From assembly GCA_946496415.1 (NCBI GenBank), contig CAMMGP010000006.1:1-17057 (forward strand): DNA of 17,057 nucleotides, read 5' to 3'. A program made the translations under genes and the position numbers. Below the pieces are notes generated by a model that was not told the origin of the DNA, searched no databases, and worked only from the letters and a program-made list of their open reading frames with translations. The DNA comes from an uncultured Clostridia bacterium. Its GTDB lineage: Bacteria > Bacillota > Clostridia > Christensenellales > Aristaeellaceae. Positions 7,315 to 14,105 of the stretch are shown here, in pieces. Position 1 is the stretch's first letter. The number at the start of each line of letters is the position of its first letter.

Positions 7315-7343
7315 ATTATACACGAAAATTGAATTTTTGCCTA
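7315..7343 (-). promoter_or_regulatory. Promoter of the sigma / anti-sigma operon
   Basis: On the minus strand a perfect TATAAT (7315-7320) lies 17 bases after TAGGCA (7338-7343), a 4-of-6 -35 box. Transcription would start near 7308, just before the ribosome binding site. It looks like a housekeeping promoter; no ECF-type GGAAC/CGTC pair was found. Confidence 0.5.
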
Positions 7344-7347
7344 GGGC

Positions 7348-7376
7348 TTGATTTTTCCGCGGGAATCATGTATAAT
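7348..7376 (+). promoter_or_regulatory. Promoter of tRNA-Leu
   Basis: TTGATT (7348-7353) and a perfect TATAAT (7371-7376) are separated by 17 bases, placing the start about 8-10 bases before the mature tRNA. It is head-to-head with the sigma operon promoter, with only 4 bases between their -35 boxes. Confidence 0.8.
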
Positions 7377-7391
7377 GGGAAGCACGGTCGC

Positions 7392-7477
7392 GCCGGTGTG
7401 ATGGAATGGCAGACGTGACGGACTCAAAATCCGTTGGTGGCGACACCGTGTGGGTTCAAGTCCCACCACCGGCACCA
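7392..7477 (+). tRNA. tRNA-Leu (anticodon CAA)
   Basis: The acceptor strands GCCGGTG (7392-7398) and CACCGGC (7467-7473) pair perfectly, followed by an encoded ACCA tail (7474-7477). The anticodon stem is ACGGA/TCCGT around loop CTCAAAA, giving anticodon CAA at 7425-7427, which reads the Leu codon UUG. The T arm carries GGTTCAAGTCC. The long variable arm (about 7435-7450) is the class II feature expected of tRNA-Leu. The length of 86 bases is normal. Promoter and terminator are both visible, so it is a single-gene unit. Confidence 0.96.
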
Positions 7478-7479
7478 CG

Positions 7480-7515
7480 ATCCCGGATGCAGCAGCATTC
7501 GGGATTTTTGTTTGT
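7480..7515 (+). terminator. Rho-independent terminator of tRNA-Leu
   Basis: ATCCCGGATGC (7480-7490) pairs with GCATTCGGGAT (7495-7505), 11 pairs with one G-T, around an AGCA loop. It is followed by TTTTTGTTTGTT and begins three bases after the tRNA CCA. Confidence 0.92.
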
Positions 7516-7656
7516 TCTGCCTTTCAGGGGCGCGTAGGGCCGTTCGCGCCATGCGGGGGCATTTCCGATTTCCGTCTTTTATAGCAAGTTTCAGAGCTTA
7601 TATAACATTCACATTTTAGCATTCTTCACCATTTATTGCTTAATTTTTTGGGTGTA

Positions 7657-7685
7657 TTGACTTTTTTTGCGCGCCCATGTATAAT
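7657..7685 (+). promoter_or_regulatory. Promoter of the TIM-barrel gene
   Basis: TTGACT (7657-7662) and TATAAT (7680-7685) have an ideal 17-base spacer, and the ribosome binding site GGAGGG follows closely. The stretch between the tRNA terminator and this promoter (about 7516-7656) is AT-rich and holds nothing else I can name. Confidence 0.85.
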
Positions 7686-7708
7686 CAACACAACATGGAG
7701 GGTCGAGT

Positions 7709-8608
7709 ATGAAGCAATCCCTGTTTCTGATCAATTTCCCGCGACAGTACGCGGAAGGATATACGCAGGCCGAAGCCATACGCTTTGCCAAGGAGGCAGG
7801 ATTCGCGGGCGTGGAGGCGGCCAATGTCGCCGAGCTGGCCACGCCCGATGTTAAAAAGGCGGAAGCTCTGCGCAGGGTGTCGGAATCTCTGGGGCTGCCG
7901 GTGGTGTGCATGTCCATGCCCATCCGTCTGGAATGCGAAAACTGGCGCGAACAGGTCGATCTGCTCAAACGCTACATAGACGTCACCCACACCCTGGGCG
8001 CGCGCCTGTTTCATCACACGTTCGTGCCTACGCTCAGTTTCGGGGCCGAAGAAATGCCTGCCTATGGCGACATACGCGCGCAGCTTATCGAAGCGGCGAG
8101 CACGGTGCAGGAGTACGCCGCTTCCCGAGGCGTGGTCTGCGTCTATGAAGATCAGGGCTTCGTGGTCAACGGCATACACGATTACGAGGATTTCTATCGA
8201 CATCTGCCGCGCGGCAACAAGGGCGTCGTCGCCGATCTTGGCAATATTTACTTCTATGGCGAGGAACCCGCGCGCTTTGCCGCGCATTTCCTGCGCGACA
8301 TACGCCATGTACACGTCAAGGATTATCTGCGCAAAAACGGCGGAGGACAATTCCCCGGCCGCGGCTGGTATTTGAGCAAACAGGGCGACTTTCTGCGCGG
8401 CACGGTCATTGGGCATGGCGTCACGGACTTTGTGCCCATCTTTCGCACGCTGATCCAGGGCGGATACGACGGCTGGTATTCCATCGAATTCGACGGCCCG
8501 GAAGATCCGTTCTACGCCGCAACCCTGGGGCGGGAAAACATGCAGTACTATTATGAAGAAGCGATGCGCCAGCTCCAATACATCGAAGACGTCCGCCTTG
8601 GCGAATGA
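7709..8608 (+). CDS. Sugar phosphate isomerase/epimerase-like TIM-barrel protein
   Basis: This is a xylose-isomerase-like TIM barrel (the AP endonuclease 2 superfamily), whose members are divalent-metal sugar isomerases, epimerases or dehydratases in the cytoplasm. The 299 residues show the barrel strands in order: an N-terminal LFLINFPRQ, GFAGVEAAN, GLPVVCMSM and GARLFHHTF. The metal-binding positions expected for the family follow: E147 (VYEDQG), D176 (VADLGN), H202 (HVHVKD) and E260 (YSIEFDG). All four are present, so it should be active. GGAGGG lies 7 bases before the ATG. It has its own promoter and terminator and no sugar-pathway neighbours, so the substrate cannot be named. The family is certain at superfamily level only. 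Confidence 0.88.
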   Translation: MKQSLFLINFPRQYAEGYTQAEAIRFAKEAGFAGVEAANVAELATPDVKKAEALRRVSESLGLPVVCMSMPIRLECENWREQVDLLKRYIDVTHTLGARLFHHTFVPTLSFGAEEMPAYGDIRAQLIEAASTVQEYAASRGVVCVYEDQGFVVNGIHDYEDFYRHLPRGNKGVVADLGNIYFYGEEPARFAAHFLRDIRHVHVKDYLRKNGGGQFPGRGWYLSKQGDFLRGTVIGHGVTDFVPIFRTLIQGGYDGWYSIEFDGPEDPFYAATLGRENMQYYYEEAMRQLQYIEDVRLGE

Positions 8609-8638
8609 ACGCGCCATCATTTTTCAACGCCGCTGCGC

Positions 8639-8663
8639 AACGCCGCTGCGTGCGGCGTTTTTT
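8639..8663 (+). terminator. Rho-independent terminator of the TIM-barrel gene
   Basis: AACGCCGC (8639-8646) pairs with GCGGCGTT (8652-8659) around a five-base loop and runs into a T-tract ending at 8663. The left arm belongs to the second copy of a 13-base tandem duplication (8625-8637 and 8638-8650). Confidence 0.88.
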
Positions 8664-8684
8664 ATGCTCATATGGCAAACGGAA

Positions 8685-8713
8685 TTGATTGCCGCGGCGA
8701 TCTGTGCTATACT
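8685..8713 (+). promoter_or_regulatory. Promoter of the uvrA-like gene
   Basis: TTGATT (8685-8690) and TATACT (8708-8713) are 17 bases apart. It lies upstream of the ATG at 8777 and downstream of an in-frame ATG at 8672, which argues that the earlier codon is not used. Confidence 0.7.
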
Positions 8714-8776
8714 GTCTCGCGGGAAACTTTGGCGGGCAATGCCGGCTTTACAAAGCGCTGGCGAAAGGACGGGCAA

Positions 8777-11254
8777 ATGATCGATCACATTGAGATCCGC
8801 GGCGCGCGGGTACACAATCTAAAAAATGTAGACGTGGATATCCCCCTGGGCAAGATCGTCGGCGTGGCCGGCGTGTCCGGATCAGGCAAATCCTCTCTGG
8901 CGCTGGGCGTGCTCTACGCCGAGGGCTCGCGCCGCTATCTGGAGGCGCTCTCCACCTACACGCGGCGGCGGATGACGCAGGCGACGCGAGCGCAGGTGGA
9001 TGAAGCGCTGTATGTTCCGGCGGCGCTGGCCCTGCATCAGCGGCCGGGCGTGCCGGGCATCCGCAGCACGTTCGGCACCGGCACGGAACTGTTAAACAGC
9101 CTGCGGCTGCTGTATTCGCGGCTGGCCAGCCACCGCTGCCCCAACGGGCACTACCTGGAGCCGACGCTGGCGGTGGCCGCCGGGCAGGAACTGATCTGCC
9201 CGGAGTGCGGGGCGCATTTCTACGCGCCCTCCGCCGAGGAACTGGCCTTCAACAGCCAGGGCGCCTGCCGCACCTGCGGCGGCACGGGCATCGTGCGCAC
9301 GGTGGATCGCTCCACGCTGGTTCCGGACGAGAGCCTGACCATCAACGAGGGCGCGGTGGCGCCGTGGAACTCGCTGATGTGGTCTTTGATGACCGACGTC
9401 TGCCGGGCGATGGGCGTGCGCACGAACGTGCCCTTCCGCGAACTCACGGAGGAAGAAAAAGCCATCGTCTACGACGGCCCGGCGGTGAAAAAGCACATCC
9501 TCTACCGGCCCAAGAACGGCGAACAGGCCGGAGAACTGGACTTTACCTATTACAGCGCCGTCCACACCGTGGAGAACGCCCTTGCCAAGGTCAAGGATGA
9601 AAAGGGCATGAAGCGCGTGGAGAAGTTTTTGAAGCAGGACACCTGTCCAGATTGCGGCGGCACGCGCCTGTGCGCATCGGCGCGGCAGCCGCGAGTGCGC
9701 GGCATCTCTCTGGACGAAGCCTGCAAAATGACGCTTTCCACGCTTGTGAAGTGGGTGGCGGGCGTGCCGGAAACGTTGCCCGAGGCCATGCGGCCGATGG
9801 CGGCGAGCATCTGCGAATCCTTTGCCAATGTGGCCAGGCGGCTGATGGATCTGGGGCTTGGCTATCTCGCCCTTGACCGCGCCGCCGCAACGCTCTCCAC
9901 CGGCGAGCGGCAGCGGATGCAGCTTGCCCGCGCCGTGCGCAACCGCACAACCGGCGTGCTCTACGTGCTGGACGAGCCTTCCATCGGCCTGCATCCCGCC
10001 AACATCGTCGGCCTCACGGGCGTGATGCGCGATCTGGTGGCCGACGGCAATTCCGTGTTGCTGGTCGATCACGACGCGCAGATACTCGCCGAAGCCGACC
10101 ATCTGGTGGAAATGGGCCCGGGCGCGGGCGCGGCCGGCGGGCATGTCATCGCGCAGGGAACGGTGGCGCAACTGGCCGCCAACCCCGATTCCCGGATCGG
10201 CCCCTTCCTCCGCGAAAGGGGAACCGCCGGATCGCGGGCGCGGACGCGCAAAGAGGCGCTGTTTGACCTCGGGCGGCTGTGCCTTTCCACCGGGGCCATC
10301 CACACCGTACACCCCTTGGAAGTGGAATTTCCCAAGGGGCGGCTGAGCGTCGTCACCGGCGTGTCCGGCTCGGGCAAGACCACGCTGATCCTCGAAAGCC
10401 TCATCCCGGCGCTGGAGGCGGCCATAGAGGGGCGCAAGCTGCCGGAGCACGTGCGCGCCGTGGAGGCGCCCGGCATTTCGCAGGTCAAGCTGATCGACGC
10501 CACGCCCATCGGCATCAACGTGCGCTCCACGGTGGCCACCTACGCCAACGTACACGACGAATTGCGCAAGATCTTCGCCCGCACCGACGACGCCAGAAGG
10601 CTGGGGTACAAGGCCGGGGACTTTTCCTACAACACGGGCAAACTCCGTTGCCCCACCTGCGACGGCACAGACGTCATCAGCCTGGACGTGCAGTTTTTGC
10701 CGGACGTGGACATCCCCTGCCCCGCCTGCCGCGGCTCACGCTACGGCAGGGACGCGGAGCGCGTGCGCTGCGCAAACAGCGCCGGGGAACGCTTCACGCT
10801 GCCGGAATTGATGGCCATGGACGTACACACGGCGCTGAAGGCATGCCGGGAGATGAAACTCGTCTCGCAGCGCCTGCAGGTGCTGGAAGATCTGGGACTC
10901 GGCTACCTGACGCTCGGCGAAGAGACGCCCAGCCTTTCCGGCGGCGAGGCGCAGCGGCTGAAGCTGGCCAGCGAGATGGGCCGGGCACAGGACGATTCCG
11001 TATTCGTCTTTGACGAGCCGACCATCGGTCTGCATCCGCTGGACGTACGCACGCTTTTGGGCGTATTCCAGACGCTCATCGACCATGGCGCCACGGTGGT
11101 GGTCATCGAGCACGACCTCGACGTCATTCGCAGCGCGGACTACATCGTGGACATGGGGCCGGGCGGCGGCGAGGAGGGCGGCAGGATCGTCGCGACCGGC
11201 ACGCCGGAGGACATACGCAGCGCCCCGGAGAGCGTTACGGGCAGGTTTCTGTAA
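8777..11254 (+). CDS. UvrA-like ABC ATPase lacking the UvrB-binding region (class II/III UvrA)
   Basis: UvrA dimers find DNA damage for nucleotide excision repair; shortened paralogues are linked to tolerance of DNA-binding drugs. This one has 825 residues against about 940 for housekeeping UvrA. It has both ATPase halves: Walker A GVSGSGKSS (32-40), signature LSTGERQRMQLARA, Walker B VLYVLDEPSIGLHP; then GVSGSGKTT, LSGGEAQRLKLAS and VFVFDEPTIGLHP. Zinc modules are kept (C141-x2-C144 with C164-x2-C167, CPDCGGTRLC, CPTCDG…CPACRG). Only 20 residues separate RCPNGHYLEP (C121) from CPECG (C141), where canonical UvrA has the UvrB-binding domain. The first signature reads LSTGE instead of LSGGE. 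AAAGGA lies 8 bases before the ATG. A UvrB-independent role such as drug or damage tolerance is inference. Confidence 0.92.
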   Translation: MIDHIEIRGARVHNLKNVDVDIPLGKIVGVAGVSGSGKSSLALGVLYAEGSRRYLEALSTYTRRRMTQATRAQVDEALYVPAALALHQRPGVPGIRSTFGTGTELLNSLRLLYSRLASHRCPNGHYLEPTLAVAAGQELICPECGAHFYAPSAEELAFNSQGACRTCGGTGIVRTVDRSTLVPDESLTINEGAVAPWNSLMWSLMTDVCRAMGVRTNVPFRELTEEEKAIVYDGPAVKKHILYRPKNGEQAGELDFTYYSAVHTVENALAKVKDEKGMKRVEKFLKQDTCPDCGGTRLCASARQPRVRGISLDEACKMTLSTLVKWVAGVPETLPEAMRPMAASICESFANVARRLMDLGLGYLALDRAAATLSTGERQRMQLARAVRNRTTGVLYVLDEPSIGLHPANIVGLTGVMRDLVADGNSVLLVDHDAQILAEADHLVEMGPGAGAAGGHVIAQGTVAQLAANPDSRIGPFLRERGTAGSRARTRKEALFDLGRLCLSTGAIHTVHPLEVEFPKGRLSVVTGVSGSGKTTLILESLIPALEAAIEGRKLPEHVRAVEAPGISQVKLIDATPIGINVRSTVATYANVHDELRKIFARTDDARRLGYKAGDFSYNTGKLRCPTCDGTDVISLDVQFLPDVDIPCPACRGSRYGRDAERVRCANSAGERFTLPELMAMDVHTALKACREMKLVSQRLQVLEDLGLGYLTLGEETPSLSGGEAQRLKLASEMGRAQDDSVFVFDEPTIGLHPLDVRTLLGVFQTLIDHGATVVVIEHDLDVIRSADYIVDMGPGGGEEGGRIVATGTPEDIRSAPESVTGRFL

Positions 11255-11339
11255 GGCGCGGCAAAACGCCCGCCGCGCAGCTGTTGCGCGGAGGCGAAAT
11301 GTGTTTATCTATTATAAAGAGAGGGCCCAAAAATTCCGT

Positions 11340-11367
11340 TTGACAGGCAGCCGTTTCGACGTATAAT
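11340..11367 (+). promoter_or_regulatory. Promoter of the sufC-sufB-DUF3783 operon
   Basis: A perfect TTGACA (11340-11345) and a perfect TATAAT (11362-11367) have a 16-base spacer. No IscR- or Fur-like palindrome was obvious around it. Confidence 0.8.
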
Positions 11368-11418
11368 AGAAGGGGGCTGCACAGCGGCTCTCGCACAGCA
11401 AAGGACGTGAGGCAAAAG

Positions 11419-12144
11419 ATGCTGCAACTGCAAGATATTGCGTGGAGCGCCCCGGACGGGGAGCGCATTTTGAAGGGCGTGAGCCTGACCGTGCCGGACG
11501 ACACGCTGATGGTCATTACCGGCCCCAACGGCGGCGGCAAGACCACGCTGGCCAAGGTCATCGCCGGTCTGGAAAGGCCCGAGAGCGGGCGCATACTGCT
11601 CGACGGCGAGGACATCACCGATCTGAACGTCACCGAGCGCGCCAAGCGCGGCGTCAGCTACGCCTTCCAGCAGCCGGTTCGCTTCAAGGGACTGGTGGTG
11701 CGTCAGCTTTTGGAACTGGCCGCGGGCGAAAAACTCTCCGAGGCCAAGCTCTGCGACGTGCTCAGCCAGGTTGGATTGTGCGCGCGCGAGTACATCGACC
11801 GCGAGGTCAACGCCACCCTCTCCGGCGGCGAGATCAAGCGCATAGAGATCGCCACCGTGCTTTTGCGCCATTCGCGGCTGTCCATCTTCGACGAGCCGGA
11901 GGCCGGCATAGATTTGTGGAGTTTCAACAACCTCATTACCGTGTTCCAGAGCCTGCGCAGCACGCTGCACGGCTCCATGGTCATCATCTCCCATCAGGAG
12001 CGCATTTTGCAGATCGCCGACGAGATCGCCGTCATTTCCGGCGGAGAACTGACCCATCAGGGCAAGGCGCAGGAGATTCTGCCGGAACTGATGCGCGGCG
12101 CGGGCGTGGCCGCCTGCTGCCGCCAGAAGGAGGCGTTCGCATGA
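11419..12144 (+). CDS. sufC: Fe-S cluster assembly ATPase SufC
   Basis: SufC is the cytoplasmic ABC-type ATPase that drives Fe-S assembly on the SufB scaffold. The 241 residues contain Walker A GPNGGGKTT, Q-loop YAFQQPVRFKG, signature LSGGEIKRIEIA, Walker B LSIFDEPEAGIDLWSF and the H-loop IISHQERIL. DEPEAGID and the IKRIEIA ending are SufC-like, unlike transport ATPases, and no membrane partner is nearby. The ATG at 11419-11421 is 6 bases after GTGAGG; a GTG at 11407 is the alternative. The stop overlaps the start of sufB by ATGA, so translation is coupled. The C-terminus ends with an unusual CC pair (VAACCRQKEAFA). Confidence 0.92.
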   Translation: MLQLQDIAWSAPDGERILKGVSLTVPDDTLMVITGPNGGGKTTLAKVIAGLERPESGRILLDGEDITDLNVTERAKRGVSYAFQQPVRFKGLVVRQLLELAAGEKLSEAKLCDVLSQVGLCAREYIDREVNATLSGGEIKRIEIATVLLRHSRLSIFDEPEAGIDLWSFNNLITVFQSLRSTLHGSMVIISHQERILQIADEIAVISGGELTHQGKAQEILPELMRGAGVAACCRQKEAFA

Positions 12145-13058
12145 GCAGCATACTCGACGGCCTGCTCAAGGCCGTATCGGACTGGAACGGCAAGTTCACC
12201 GGCGCTTTCAACATCCGCGAGAACGGCGAGTGCGCCGGGCGGCAGTCCACCAAGAACATCAGGATCGAAAGCAAGACCGACAAACCGGGGCTGGACATAC
12301 GCATCCGCCCGGGCACGAAGGGCGAGACGGTGTCCATTCCCGCCTGCGTCACCCACGGCGGCGTGGACGATCTGGTCTACAACGACTTTTTCGTCGGCGA
12401 GGGCGCGGACGTGACCATTGTCGCCGGCTGCGGCGTACACACCGACAGCGAGGAGTTGGCGCGCCACAACGGCATCCATCGCTTCTTCCTTGCAAAGGGC
12501 GCGCGCGTCACCTACCTTGAAAAGCACGTTGGCACCGGCAAGGGCGAGGGCGTGCGCAGCATCGACCCGGTGACGGAGATGTTCCTTGAAGAAGACGCGG
12601 TAATGACCATGGACACCTCGCAGATCGGCGGCGTGGACAAGTCTGTGCGCAAGACCAGCGCCACGTTGGCCGCGGGCGCGAAGCTGCACATCCACGAGCG
12701 CATACTCACCGAGGGCGAGCAGCAGGCGCACACCGAGTTCGAGGTGCGCATGAACGGCGCGGGTTCCGGCACGGACCTCATCTCCCGCTCCGTGGCGCGG
12801 GGCAACTCCCGCCAGTCCTACCGCTCGGTGCTCATCGGCAACGCCCCCTGCACGGGGCATTCGGAGTGCGACGCCATCATCGCTGACCACGGCGCGGTGG
12901 ACGCGGCCCCGGAACTGTCCGCCAACGACGGCGACGCCGCCCTCATCCACGAGGCCGCCATCGGCAAAATTGCCGGAGAACAGATCCTCAAATTGCAGAC
13001 GCTGGGCCTGACCGAGCAGGAGGCCGAGGCCAAGATCATCGAAGGTTTCCTGCGCTGA
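12141..13058 (+). CDS. sufB: SufB/SufD-family Fe-S scaffold protein (minimal SufCB type)
   Basis: This is the scaffold on which an Fe-S cluster is built with SufC. At 305 residues it is much shorter than E. coli SufB (about 495), mainly because the N-terminal part is reduced. The beta-helix core shows VYNDFFVGEGADVTIVAGCG, HNGIHRFFLAKGARVTYLE and HTEFEVRMNG. By motif alignment, GHSECDAII puts C243 at E. coli SufB C405, and ALIHEAAIGKI puts H270/E271 at H433/E434, the cluster-forming residues. The end, GEQILKLQTLGLTEQEAEAK, is the SufC-binding region typical of the family. Its start overlaps sufC by ATGA. There is no sufS, sufU or sufD here, consistent with two-gene SufCB (SmsCB-like) systems known in Clostridia and archaea. 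The sulfur donor must be elsewhere. Confidence 0.9.
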   Translation: MSSILDGLLKAVSDWNGKFTGAFNIRENGECAGRQSTKNIRIESKTDKPGLDIRIRPGTKGETVSIPACVTHGGVDDLVYNDFFVGEGADVTIVAGCGVHTDSEELARHNGIHRFFLAKGARVTYLEKHVGTGKGEGVRSIDPVTEMFLEEDAVMTMDTSQIGGVDKSVRKTSATLAAGAKLHIHERILTEGEQQAHTEFEVRMNGAGSGTDLISRSVARGNSRQSYRSVLIGNAPCTGHSECDAIIADHGAVDAAPELSANDGDAALIHEAAIGKIAGEQILKLQTLGLTEQEAEAKIIEGFLR

Positions 13059-13075
13059 AAAAGGAGGGAACGCCC

Positions 13076-13480
13076 GTGAAGCCGCCCGTATTGCTCACCT
13101 ACAACCTGCATGGCGAGCGCGCCGCGAAAATACGCATGGCGGCGATGCGCTTCCGCGTGCGCCTGCGCGCTGTCGAAAGGCGCGAATACGCCCGGCCGCT
13201 TGCCGAACTTGTCGAAAACGGGCCGGATGGCGACTGGGATGGCGAGGCCTTTGACGAGGAGATGCTTGTCATGGCCCACTTTCCCCCGGCGCTTGTGCAG
13301 GCGTTTTTGCAGGGGCTGCGGCGCGCGGGCGTGCGCCCCGGCGGCCTGAAGGCCGTGCTCACGCCCACGAACGCCCAGTGGGATTCGCTCGCGCTGTACA
13401 CAGAACTGTGCAGGGAGCGCGAGGCCATCTCCCAGGGCGCGGCGAGCGTGCATGGGCAGACGGATGAGGGTAAGGCATAA
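13076..13480 (+). CDS. DUF3783 domain protein
   Basis: This is a 134-residue protein of a clostridial domain family of unknown function. It matches the family end to end: VLLTYNLHGERAAKIRMAAM, RFRVRLRAVERREYARPL, a variable acidic linker (ENGPDGDWDGEAFDEE), then MLVMAHFPPALVQAFLQGLR and LKAVLTPTNAQWDSLALYTE. It has no signal or membrane helix and only one cysteine (in LYTELCRERE), so it is unlikely to bind a cluster alone. It starts at GTG 13076-13078, 7 bases after GGAGGG and 17 bases after the sufB stop, and is followed by a strong terminator, so it is the third gene of the suf operon. A role in Fe-S assembly is suggested only by this position. Confidence 0.85.
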   Translation: MKPPVLLTYNLHGERAAKIRMAAMRFRVRLRAVERREYARPLAELVENGPDGDWDGEAFDEEMLVMAHFPPALVQAFLQGLRRAGVRPGGLKAVLTPTNAQWDSLALYTELCREREAISQGAASVHGQTDEGKA

Positions 13481-13524
13481 AAAAAGGGCGTCCCGGCCAT
13501 GTTCGTGGTCGGGACGCCCTTTTT
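13481..13524. terminator. Bidirectional terminator between the suf operon and mscL
   Basis: The 18 bases at 13481-13498 pair with 13507-13524 (one G-T) around an eight-base loop. The stem starts with A5 and ends with T5, so it gives a U-run in both directions (TTTTTGTTTTA on plus, TTTTTTTATG on minus). It separates two convergent genes. Confidence 0.95.
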
Positions 13525-13527
13525 GTT

Positions 13528-13950
13528 TTATTCCTTCGGCAGCTCGCTAGTGCAGTGCGGGCAGCGGGTGGCCTTGTCGTTGATCTCGCCAAAGCAGTAG
13601 GGGCAGAGGCGCGGGGCGGGCCTGGCTTCCTTCTCGGCCTCATTCTTGCGGTAGAACCTGTTGATGATCTTGACGAAAATGAAGATGCAGATGGCGACCA
13701 TCAGGAAGTTGAACACCGCCTGCAGGAAAGAGCCGTAGGCGATCTTGGCGGCGTTTTCGCCGGTGCCAAGGGTGATGGCCAGCGTGGAGAAATCGACGCG
13801 GCCGGTGATGAGCGAGAGCAGCGGCGTGAACAGGTCGTTGACCACCGAATTGACAATGGCGGTGAAAGCACTACCGATGATAACACCAACGGCGAGGTCG
13901 ATGACGTTGCCCTTGAAGGCGAACTCCTTGAATTCCTTCCAGAGTTTCAT
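13528..13950 (-). CDS. mscL: Large-conductance mechanosensitive channel with C-terminal zinc ribbon
   Basis: MscL opens a wide pore in the cytoplasmic membrane when tension rises, releasing solutes during osmotic downshock. The start, MKLWKEFKEFAFKGNVIDLA then VGVIIGSAFTAIVNSVVNDL, is the classic N-terminal amphipathic helix and pore-lining TM1. TM2 is near residues 75-98 (FLQAVFNFLMVAICIFIFVK). Residues 114-136 add a zinc ribbon, C116-x2-C119 and C130-x2-C133 (CPYCFGEINDKATRCPHC), in place of the plain C-terminal helix of E. coli MscL. Length is 140 residues. The ATG at 13948-13950 is preceded by AAAGGA; the ATG at 13983 lacks a site and overlaps the promoter candidate at 13979-14007. It is a single gene, convergent with the suf operon. 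Confidence 0.95.
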   Translation of the reverse strand: MKLWKEFKEFAFKGNVIDLAVGVIIGSAFTAIVNSVVNDLFTPLLSLITGRVDFSTLAITLGTGENAAKIAYGSFLQAVFNFLMVAICIFIFVKIINRFYRKNEAEKEARPAPRLCPYCFGEINDKATRCPHCTSELPKE

Positions 13951-13978
13951 GTGCGCTGTGTCCTTTCTTCCGTTTTCC

Positions 13979-14007
13979 GTCATAGTTTAGCGGATTATTT
14001 GTCGCAA
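13979..14007 (-). promoter_or_regulatory. Candidate promoter of mscL
   Basis: On the minus strand TTGCGA (14002-14007) and TATGAC (13979-13984) have a 17-base spacer; each box matches consensus at 4 of 6 positions. It is divergent from the BMP operon promoter. Confidence 0.4.
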
Positions 14008-14022
14008 CTCCACCTTTTAGGC

Positions 14023-14051
14023 TATACAAAGGGTAATTTTTCTGTTATAAT
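14023..14051 (+). promoter_or_regulatory. Promoter of the BMP transporter operon
   Basis: A perfect TATAAT (14046-14051) follows a weak TATACA (14023-14028) with a 17-base spacer. The leader to the ATG is only about 50 bases, too short for a purine riboswitch, which controls some related transporters. Confidence 0.55.
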
Positions 14052-14105
14052 ATAGGTGTGTGTGGCTTTGCGCCGTTCACAATGAAAAAAGGAGGAAAAT
14101 CCCGT

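Noticed and set aside
7409..7968. Short open frames around the tRNA and in the region up to the TIM-barrel gene
   Set aside because: They overlap the tRNA, its terminator or the next gene in the wrong frame, and none has a ribosome binding site or a recognisable product.
8672..8776. N-terminal extension of the uvrA-like protein from an ATG at 8672
   Set aside because: A good TTGATT-N17-TATACT promoter lies inside it, there is no ribosome binding site before 8672, and UvrA homology begins at the ATG at 8777.
9092..10555. A 487-codon open frame on the minus strand
   Set aside because: It lies wholly inside the uvrA-like gene on the opposite strand, shows antisense composition and has no recognisable domain.
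11267..11296. Hairpin after the uvrA-like gene (CCGCGCA/TGCGCGG) as a terminator
   Set aside because: The stem is real but no T-run follows on either side, so I did not list it as a terminator.
14052..14105. Purine riboswitch before the BMP operon
   Set aside because: The leader between promoter and start is about 50 bases and lacks the conserved three-way-junction sequences.
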